Part shown: positions 56,344 through 64,000 of the stretch, piece by piece
Position numbering within the stretch: position 1 is the stretch's first letter
Layout of the letters: every line of letters starts with the position of its first letter
DNA from: Apophysomyces variabilis
Taxonomy: Eukaryota > Mucoromycota > Mucoromycetes > Mucorales > Mucoraceae
Direction of reading: 5' to 3'
Length of the DNA: 64,000 nt
Assembly (NCBI GenBank): GCA_002749535.1
Contig: MZZL01000375.1
Coordinates: 62,001-126,000, forward strand
Position numbers and translations under genes: made by a program
The notes under the pieces: generated by a model
Databases searched by the model: none
What the model saw: the letters and a program-made list of their open reading frames with translations, nothing else
What the model was told of the DNA's origin: nothing

Positions 56344-58725
56344 AACTGTTTTGTGTTGATCGTCCGTAACCTGAAAAAAGGTAAGTAACTCTGAGCTTTG
56401 CATGGAATCTTAAGTAGCCTTGGAACTCTGGTAAGCAGCTGCAATCTTTCTTCGCGCTTAAAAATAAAGTCGGAAGCCGTCGAGTCAATTCTAAATATTA
56501 GAATTCATCGTTTCAACCTTCTACACCATTGATCTGCTTGTAATTTTGCAAAACCCGCTGCAAGCCTATTAACTGAGTTTTATATCAGTTTTGTTTAGCA
56601 CTGTGTAACAGCAAATTTTATGGTCATTCAGATAATGTTAGCTTTATTCGTCTTTTGAGTTCACTCTGATTTGCTTTATCACTTAAACCTTCAGTGCGTG
56701 TATACCATGACATGACGTCTTTGTCTCATATATCTGACAGGAATAATGTACTAACCATCTAGAAGTATCCCTCAGGCCGCCTGGCAGGGAATGATGTACA
56801 TGACAGTCTGTATCACCAACTTTCTTGCGATTTTGATATGACATTTATCAGACCAAGGTAGTTCGTACAGAGTGCTCTGTACACATATATTTAACTTATG
56901 CCTGGCATAAAGATCGGAAAGCTTCTATTAGCAGTGCATGCATGGAGCTTGTTTTGATGAATGAAAAAAGTTTCCAACCAAGTCCTGAAGCGGTGAGGCC
57001 CTTGAGCGCCGGCGCGCATTTCAAACTTTTTCTACGCGCTTATATTCAGAGAGTGGGCCCAAATTGTGGAATGTGGCTCACTTCTGGATAAATGGCTTGA
57101 ACTCGACAAGTTGGCTAGAACATGCGTTGAATTGCTGATAACGAGATGGAATAAAGATTGCTTTCTTTTCATTTCTAACTGCTAAATGAATGCGTATTCA
57201 TGACATGAAAGTCGGCCAGCTACCTTTTCGGCATTAACCTATTTACTGCCCCTGACCAATCATTGATTTCAACACTAACAGTTTTAAGATCGCTTGTACT
57301 CTGCCTGATGGAAACATCAAGTTATCTGTAAAGCAAATTCACAACGTCCACACCTCTTAATCAGTTCGTCTCCGAAGAAATTAAAGACTCGTCTGCTTTG
57401 GTGTAGTATATTTTACGATAAGAACTTAAAATTGTCACAATTCTCAAGTTAAAATACACAGTATGCACAGCGAGCGTCTTTTGGCACCATATATTGTTTA
57501 TGTTTATCCAAATTTAATGTTCTGTTTTCCTTTTTGATTACAACAGGATGAAAAACAACAATGTTTGTTTGCATTGCGGACTTCCAGCACGTTTATTTGC
57601 TCTGAATGAGCACATGGAGAACAAAATGAACATTCATCTATACTTCCTCCTGGATGTTGATCTTCTTGAATTTACCAATACAAGGAGATCATCCATTATA
57701 CGTATAGTTGGCTGTAGATCGTTGAAAAAAGAAAGGTTGTAAAACATTGCAAGCATCAATGGAGTAAAAAGCATTCGTAGAAATGTTACACATCGTTAGC
57801 ATAGAAACAAATGTGCGTATTGCTTTCTTTACTATGGGAAACGACAAGAGCTGCTTACAACGCATGGTCTGCAATGAAACATGCCGTTAACATTGGATGT
57901 AGAGATCTAGACCACGTTGTCTTTTTCTGTTCCTTTTTTTTCTTGCCACGAGACGTGCCAACACCGTTTCGGGAATAGGATAATTGAAAGGATTGCAAAA
58001 TGATTCTCCTTGTGATTAATCCGAGCTTAAGCTCTTTGGCGGTTCTGGACCGAGTAGATCTTGTTAGAACACCTGACAGAAGCAGGGAAAAGAATGATGA
58101 ACCTTTATGGAAGTTTTAGGGAAAACAGAAAAGACAATGTACAATTGTTTTTTATCAAACCGAAAAGTAACGGTTATCTCCGCCTCCTTAACCAAGAAAA
58201 GCAGGTATAGCATTGATTCGAGATAAACTTTGTAGCATCATGGGATCCACTGCAACGACTGGATGTTTACAAGATTCGAGTTTATTTCTTAGTTGTCTTT
58301 AAAGATGTTCCAGACAATGTCTCAATGCAAAGGGAAAAGAGCAGGCCGTGAGAAAACCCACATAAACAACTTAGGAAACTAGACAACCGAAATGCCCTTG
58401 GAAAGGATCGAGATACTATTCTGTGACACAATGCAAAGACGATAACCATTAAGGGAGATAGAATGCCACTGCCCCTAAGCTTTCACAGACCGGGAAAACA
58501 TCGCGCGGGCAGGAGGAAGATAAGGTTCTTTTTGTCCTCCTTCCATCTTTCCACATATCAAACCCAGATCATTCATCATCAATACGAAGCATTGTGAAAC
58601 TTTCTTTTTAACGTTTCATCGACCCTCCAAATACAAGTTTCGGAGTCGCGCATATAAAAGAAAGCCGAGTCATTTGCATTGACACTTTCTTTTAAATCTT
58701 ATCCTTCTTCAGCACTATATGTAGC
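56344..58725. other. Gene-poor stretch with one finger-like fragment
   Basis: About 2.4 kb. The only protein-like piece is at 57548-57742 (NNVCLHCGLPARLFALNEHM), a possible C2H2-type finger resembling the first finger of the broken gene upstream. No start, partner exon or stop context supports a gene. The right end is the promoter of the next C2H2 gene. Confidence 0.45.
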
Positions 58726-59422
58726 ATGACACGAAACAACATGAACAATACAGAGTCAGAACGTTTATCACGTTGGTTTGTGAATATCATGGTGTCGATC
58801 ATCTATTACCTTCAAAGAGAACGGATCGATACCTCCGACATCATCAAGGCGCTTGAACAAAACCTTCCGGGACGAAGAAGACCACTTCTCTCGAACGGCA
58901 GTAGATCTCATGTTGACCATGATGATCAGATAACACAAATCCAGCCAGAAAGTTCCTTTGCACATCGGCGCTGGCCGCCCACGGACATAGGATCCCTGTT
59001 CACTGCCAATATGAACGATCCGAGCACACAAAGTTTATTTCATGAATATACCACGTTGATGGATAATTGCAACAGTTTCATGGATACCAATTCGCAGCAG
59101 CCAATGATGCATGCGGCATTGGCTCAAGGTACGGGCTTCAAGTCAAAGGAACCATCAATAGAAAAAATGGCTTATGGTGCGGATTTCTTTTTGCTTGACA
59201 GATGTTGATACCCCTCTAAGTGATATTGTTGGTATGTCAGACTCGTATTTTGCCTGGCCATCCGGTGTACCTAAGCATCGTGCCACAAAGAGCCGCCGTG
59301 GTATGGGTCAATACAGAGTATACCCCGGAGATGACACTCCGTTGTGCGAGATATGTCTTATCACATTCTCGCGTAAGGATGCTAGACTACGACACATGCG
59401 AAGATTTCATCCAGATTACTGA
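58726..59422 (+). CDS. Small C2H2 zinc-finger protein
   Basis: Two exons, 58726-59128 and 59202-59422, are joined in phase (ALAQ-D-VDTPLSDIVG). The 208-aa product has a helical N-terminus (SRWFVNIMVSIIYYLQRERI), a disordered middle, and one C2H2 finger at the extreme C-terminus: LCEICLITFSRKDARLRHMR followed by RFH (CxxC, H..H spacing). It is probably a DNA-binding regulator. The single terminal finger is atypical, as most fungal C2H2 regulators carry two or more. The gene is probably real given the clean splice and the intact finger. Confidence 0.65.
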
Positions 59423-59704
59423 ATTCGGATACTCAGCCTCTTTTTCTCCTTTTTTGTCCACTTATCCCCTGCCATTTACTGTGTTTTTCCTATTTGTCTG
59501 CGTGTTTCTATTTTTTATTTACGGGCTGGGATTCAAGTTTCTGCGGAATCCAAAAATGCTTCTGCGTGATTGGATGAAAATATTTGCGGTCAGACTATCC
59601 TTTGCCTACAGTCGTGTCCATGTTCACAATCACTGGGATAGTTTGTTTCAAACCACAGCAAGATGAATTTATTTAAAGAAGTTGTTCTCTATTTTTGCAC
59701 CTAA

Positions 59705-60005
59705 TAAAAGAACTTTCAGAGTGTCTGATCCATCTTTGACAGTCTAGGCGCTTTAATTTTCGCGCTTCTTGAACAATACGCTCTTGAAGGTTATCGTCAA
59801 CTCGTAAGGGCTCCCTTCTTACCCCAGCCTTCACTTTGGCCCAAAACTCTTCTATTGAGTTGAGAAAGGGAGAATCGGGAGGAAGATAGAGGCATTAGTA
59901 TCCTCTTTCTTCGACCAACTGCTTAACCTTGACTGCTGTATGGATGGGTACATTATTTATGACAAGATACTAACCGTTCATTCCGTGGCAATCCAATCTT
60001 TTGTG
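59705..60005 (-). pseudogene. Tc1/mariner transposase C-terminal fragment
   Basis: On the minus strand the frame reads LDCHGMNG, a stop, YLVINNVPIHTAVKVKQLVE, ERGY, a stop, then CLYLPPDSPFLNSIEEFWAK and VKAGVRREPLRVDD. LPP-SPFLN-IEEFW is the hallmark of the last DDE acidic residue in Tc1/mariner elements, and VINNVPIH corresponds to the usual MDNxPIH with the catalytic Asp changed to Asn. Two in-frame stops and the missing N-terminus mark it as dead. Terminal repeats were not found. Confidence 0.82.
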
Positions 60006-60336
60006 ATTGCCTGATAGACAAAGTTTAAGATATAATAGAAGAAAAGAAGAGCATAACTACATGCAGGGAAAATGAAAGTGGAATATAAGGCAATACAATT
60101 GAGTAGAACCGGAATTGGGTACCATAGCCCTGACAGTTTCTGATGCCATAACTGACAGCAACGGATGTGATAGCATCAATGACATATAGAAACGAACGAA
60201 GAGGGTTTATTTCCTCTACAAATGTTCCATTCTTTTCAAGACCTTCCATCAGACTGAGTCCATTTACTCTTGTGACACTTGTTGTCTTATCTCTAAATTG
60301 TTATCATCCACAAGACATTCATCGAATTTCTTATCC
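60006..60336. other. Intergenic remainder upstream of the transposase fragment
   Basis: A minus-strand frame (60025-60249) lies next to the transposase tail but shows no transposase motif. Nothing else is recognised. Confidence 0.45.
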
Positions 60337-61024
60337 ATGACTGTGATTTTTGGTTTCAGTGACCCGAGCAATATAAACGCGAAGGGACAACACCTTTTCA
60401 ATTATTTGGCTCTGTTATCCAAAACATCCCCGGTATGTACTTCACATTGATTATATGTACAGAATGATTGATATCCCTCTTCTGTAACCTTTAGCCTGCA
60501 TGACCTCTGTTCCAAACCACCTTGTTTGTGTGAGTAAGCTCCCTGCACTCCACTTGCTAAGTGAAAAAGAAATCTTGTCTGTTTATGCAAAGTGTTATTC
60601 ATTATCTTCTGCTTCCAAGTCCTCGCCAGGTGTTGCATCGCTTCAAGTCCTCTGCAGTGCGTTACACACGAACCGGCAATCCATGGAAGCCGTGATTCTC
60701 TCTCTCGTCGCCCCCACCGATACAGGTGCGGGGCCGGCCCCTGTCTTTGGGCAGGATTACCCTTCGGGGATAAGTAAAAAAAATGTCAACCTATCCTTCC
60801 ATTTACTAACCATGAACATTCTTTTACGCTGCTCGAATGAATTTCGTGTCCACGGAAGGACCAAGTTGAGGTAAGTAAAATATATTTCCCGCATAATCCA
60901 TTTACTAATGACGCATATTTCTATCCCTTTTAGCGCAAACTTGATCCTTGCATGGACGCAAAATTTATTTAGAGTAGCATATTCGGTATATCTTTTGTTT
61001 TCATTGTTCATATGTAATAAAGTT
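60337..61024 (+). CDS. Unrecognised spliced gene (model incomplete)
   Basis: Several strong intron signals point to a real gene. A GTATGT donor at about 60432 pairs with CCTTTAG at 60494. A GTAAGT donor at about 60873 has TACTAATGAC and TTTTAG at about 60934, joining KL to SANLILAWTQNLFRVAYSVY. Readable pieces are TVIFGFSDPSNINAKGQHLF, NYLALLSKTSP and VASLQVLCSALHTNRQSMEA, then VILSLVAPTDTGAGPAP. The phase between the first and second pieces does not fit, so at least one exon end is wrong. It ends in a short hydrophobic stretch and TGA at about 61024. I do not recognise the family. Confidence 0.35.
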
Positions 61025-61479
61025 TGAAACTCATATCGCACAGAACATTAAGCAAACAAACACCACATTTGAACCACATCTCCCCCTTTCTCTCTTTCTT
61101 TATGAAGACTTACCCATCCATCCCCCTCCACACACACACAAACATACACATACACGCACACTTGCATACAAAAGATATCCACACTCCCATTTCCATATCT
61201 ACTATAGCAAGCCGAATTAAAAAAAATTCAAACTTTCCTCACTAGAAGAATAAAACAAAAAAGGTAGATTACGCTGCATCCAAAGGGGCAATGTTACCTG
61301 AATACTAACATTTTCTGTGATCGACCATAAAATTTCTGGACAGACCAAGCAAATGGTCTAGAATTCCATCCTCCGTCCATAGCGTGGCTTTTCCACTTTG
61401 AAAGCCAGCTAGAGTGCGCGTTTACACCATCCTTTTCCTATGGTCCGTCTGCGCTTCGAATTTCAACCAAGTTGATTAG
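61025..61479. other. Intergenic stretch with a CA-rich patch
   Basis: A CT-rich segment (61080-61100) and CACACA/CATACA-type low-complexity sequence at 61128-61165. The right end is the 5' flank of the UBE3D gene, whose first exon may extend upstream. Confidence 0.5.
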
Positions 61480-63088
61480 ATGGTTATTCCATGTTTCTTT
61501 GAGCAGCTCGGCAATATTAATGTTGTTCGTGGAACCATTGCTCTGCCGCCAGCGCGCTCTACAAAACCCGAATTGATATCAAAAGACAACTGTCTTTGGC
61601 TGGAAAAAGAGAAACTGATGGACTTTACAGCGGCTGGATTACATGTTGTTCCTTCCAAATTAGCCGTATGTCCTCTTGAAAACAATGTCTCCTCCGGGCT
61701 TTGGGAAGTGAAGTTGGAACTGGAAAGATGGAATCACAAGGCGCAACAGCAAGAGCCGCGACAATGGTGGTCTGCACGCGACTTGGAAGGGTGCAACGGC
61801 ATTGAATGCCGTCATTGTAATGCTACCTTACTAGTATCTTCTGAACCTCTCCAATGCAAAGACTTACCTTCTGAACATTGGTATGAGCTTGTGGAATGCT
61901 GGATTTGTCACGAGACAAAACCAGAAGAGCATAGAGCTAGGATGAGACCCATTTCAGCTCGTTCCAAAGCACTCTTGGTTGGATCAACTTATTTCCTTGT
62001 TCATCCAGACGATCTTTCTGCAGACACCGTTCGCTTAGATCAGGACATGCTGAATCGAATAGATGTAAGTACCCTTTCCCCCCCTTCATTGCAAGGATCT
62101 CAAGAAGGCCAGCGATGCTTGAGCTATGATCGTTTTTGGTCGATACAAAGATCCAAGATAAAAATACCATTGCCAACCAAAACAGCTTGACAAAGGATGA
62201 GATTTTTCCTTTTTATTGAGCTACTACAGTGGCAAACAAGCCCAAAAGGAAAAGAGAAGACGGAGGAATGTCCCAATGCTAATTAGCAGGATATCATTTT
62301 ATCCTTTTTTTTTTCTAGTGGAGCAAAGGCATGGCTACTCGTTGGATCACTCTTCTTTGCGAAAAATGCAACAAGCCGTTAGGTGAAGCCCAATGCGAAC
62401 AGCAAGGTAAGATAACTTTATAAGAGAGAAAAAGCACGAGAACTCATTTTTGCAAAACAAGAAACAAAAACAGTGATGCTGGCCATCAAGCTGTTCAAGT
62501 ATTCCATTACATTGCCATTGTCGCCCCTTGAGCGGCCGAACTTCATTGAATTCCTGGTCCATGATTTGGTGGATGCAGCTAAAGCACATGCCACCTATCG
62601 TTTCTTGATACAAGGCAAACAAAGTAATCGTATTTATGCCTTGGTATGGTACATGTATATGTATTCTACGTCCATTGACTGGTTTAACTAATGGGTGTCT
62701 CGATAAGATTTGGTTGTTTAATTGGGATACGCATATTATTCACAACCACGGTTTCGAGAGCGGCGATCATAGCGGCACGCCGGAGATCTTCCGTGAACGA
62801 GGTCGGGTGAAATAACCATCAGTTTCCAATGCATCTAATATTTTGTGAACAGTCATGAAAGTATTGTATTATCATTGTTTGGGAGATCAAGAGAGCGAAA
62901 CCCATTTGAACGCCTGGTCAAAGGACAAGTCTGCGGATCATTTAGTGTATCCAGATATCTACTGCGAACAAGTAGTCGAGTCCTTGAACGAAACGAATCA
63001 TTTACTTCCACCACCTATGAGAAAGATGAACCATCCGGCAATGTTAATGACGCAGAGCTTTTCAGTTGGTTTCATAAGACGACCATAA
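61480..63088 (+). CDS. UBE3D: E3 ubiquitin-protein ligase UBE3D-like (HECT-like E2-binding)
   Basis: Homologue of UBE3D/UBE2CBP, a HECT-like ligase that binds an E2 through a C-terminal region. The first exon (61480-62064) contains IECRHCNATLLVSS, DLPSEHWYELVECWICHETK and LVGSTYFLVHPDDL, the conserved core with paired CxxC motifs. Later exons read WSKGMATRWITLLCEKCNKP, then VMLAIKLFKYSITLPLSPLE, ATYRFLIQGKQSNRIYAL, IWLFNWDTHIIHNHGF and finally VMKVLYYHCLGDQ to the stop at 63086-63088. Joins are in phase. The ATG at 61480 is the earliest in frame, but the QLGNINVVRG block suggests a further 5' exon may exist. Family assignment is good; the start is provisional. Confidence 0.8.
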
Positions 63089-63337
63089 TAATAAAAAGGT
63101 AGGCTTCGTTTTCTAGTTTACTGCTGTTATTGGCGGCATAGCATGCCGTTCGGTTTCGCATTGCTTCTTTTTGCAAAAAGCCTATCAAGGAGAAAGGAAG
63201 TTTACGCCTAATATCATTCTGTTCATGCGAATGACTATGTTTCAGGTGGTTTTTTTTTATTTACCGGACCCACGTCGATGCTGACAAACCTTTCAATAAA
63301 TGCCCACATTCTTTTTCATCTTCTTCATTTCTTTTCA

Positions 63338-64000
63338 ATGAATCCTGCTGAGCACTTTTCGATTGAAATATTGGAAATCATATTAAGCCATCTAGGAAAT
63401 TCAGATTTATGTGCACTATGCTGTGTTAATTGCATATGGCGTTGTATCATTATTCCTAGACTTTACAGCATACCACGTCTTGATACACAGCAGCGACTCC
63501 ATCAATTTCTGTCAAAGACATACGGAACGACGTTGCAGCAGCAAATCACCGTGCTGGATTTCAGCATGGTTCGTCAGTATGTCATCGATGATCACATGGA
63601 GAAGCTGGGAAACTGTAGCAGTATTCGATGCCTCAATCTCTCGAACTGCAGCAGGCTGTCCTCTTCATCTATACACAAATTTCTCTCCTTTCTTGGTGGC
63701 AACAACCGAACGCTTGAAGTGGTCCAGCTGGCCAACTGTCATCTGTCAGAAGAGACACTTGCAATATTGGGCCAAATGTCCGGCTTACGAAAGCTCGATT
63801 TAACGAATACCATGATACGACCTTGCGTCAGTATGGATACCACACATCATCTTGGTCAGATGCTGCTGACGCCCAAAACCCAATGCTGTCAATTGGAAAA
63901 TCTTGATCTTTCCTATTGTCGCTGGGTTGATGACCGGACTCTTCAAAACATTGCTCATGGTTTACCTCGTTTGCGTAGGATTGATCTCTGTTGGTGCCAT
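63338..64000 (+). CDS. F-box and leucine-rich-repeat protein (partial, runs off the end)
   Basis: Likely substrate receptor of an SCF ubiquitin ligase (Grr1/Pof2-like group). The frame is open from ATG at 63338 to the window end. The F-box is FSIEILEIILSHLGNSDLCA followed by LCCVNCIWRCIIIPRLY. After a linker come cysteine-type LRRs: IRCLNLSNCSRLSSSSI, LEVVQLANCHLSEETL, LRKLDLTNTM, LENLDLSYCRWVDDRTLQ and LRRIDLCWC. No intron is needed in the visible part. With UBE3D immediately upstream there are two ubiquitin-ligase genes side by side, probably by chance. Confidence 0.83.
   Translation, partial: MNPAEHFSIEILEIILSHLGNSDLCALCCVNCIWRCIIIPRLYSIPRLDTQQRLHQFLSKTYGTTLQQQITVLDFSMVRQYVIDDHMEKLGNCSSIRCLNLSNCSRLSSSSIHKFLSFLGGNNRTLEVVQLANCHLSEETLAILGQMSGLRKLDLTNTMIRPCVSMDTTHHLGQMLLTPKTQCCQLENLDLSYCRWVDDRTLQNIAHGLPRLRRIDLCWCH

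Noticed and set aside
1..64000. CRISPR arrays, bacterial operons, rRNA genes, replication origins or plasmid features
   Set aside because: No regularly spaced direct repeats, Shine-Dalgarno-led gene strings or rRNA sequence were seen; gene structure is eukaryotic throughout.

Overview
This 64 kb window looks like nuclear chromosome sequence from an early-diverging filamentous fungus, most likely Mucoromycota (Mucorales-like). The evidence is many short introns (about 50-90 nt, GT-AG, often with CTGAC/TACTAAC-like branch points), fungus-specific genes (DASH subunit Dam1, Iks1-type kinase, Pet100), a CHR-family chromate transporter, and Crypton, LINE, Tc1/mariner and MITE remnants. No plasmid, phage, CRISPR or operon structure was seen. 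The genus is an inference from gene content; no search was run.

Layout. 2.3-16 kb is a housekeeping block: MRD1 (rRNA processing, minus), TRS23/TRAPPC4 (vesicle tethering, minus), a FANCJ/BRIP1-type Fe-S helicase (plus), DAM1 (kinetochore, plus) and UPF3 (nonsense-mediated decay, minus). 16-20 kb has a tRNA-Gln(CTG), a possible solo LTR, an unrecognised gene carrying a pogo-like MITE in an intron, and a long empty stretch. 20.4-26 kb has pyrroline-5-carboxylate reductase (minus), a phosducin-like protein (minus) divergent from ARF6 (plus), and an ECHDC1-like crotonase (minus). 28.3-31.8 kb is an IKS1-like kinase with a membrane tail. 32.3-34.1 kb is a dead Crypton tyrosine recombinase split by a 5'-truncated LINE with poly(A) and target-site duplication. 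34.4-41.1 kb has PET100, an acidic PHD-finger protein, a MITE-like element and a chromate transporter.

41.1-47.6 kb is an accessory-looking stretch: a single-exon protein with weak resemblance to terpene synthases, a small secreted protein, and a disordered protein with ten tandem HSLSA-type repeats. Housekeeping genes resume with SART1/SNU66 and a PH-domain protein (48-52.8 kb). 53-58.7 kb is gene-poor and holds a broken C2H2 zinc-finger gene and a GC-rich hairpin element. The end has a two-exon C2H2 protein, a Tc1/mariner transposase tail, an unrecognised small gene, UBE3D (E3 ligase) and the start of an F-box/LRR gene running off the window.

The genes serve unrelated core pathways; adjacency does not suggest a shared pathway. 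The points most worth a second look are the MRD1 start codon split by an intron, a well-supported GC-AG intron in the crotonase gene, a C-terminal extension of Dam1 resembling a winged helix, the LINE-in-Crypton nest, the divergent terpene-synthase-like protein, the HSLSA-repeat protein and the broken zinc-finger gene. Gene models come from reading frames, splice-site phase and family motifs. Ends and minor exons are approximate where stated.
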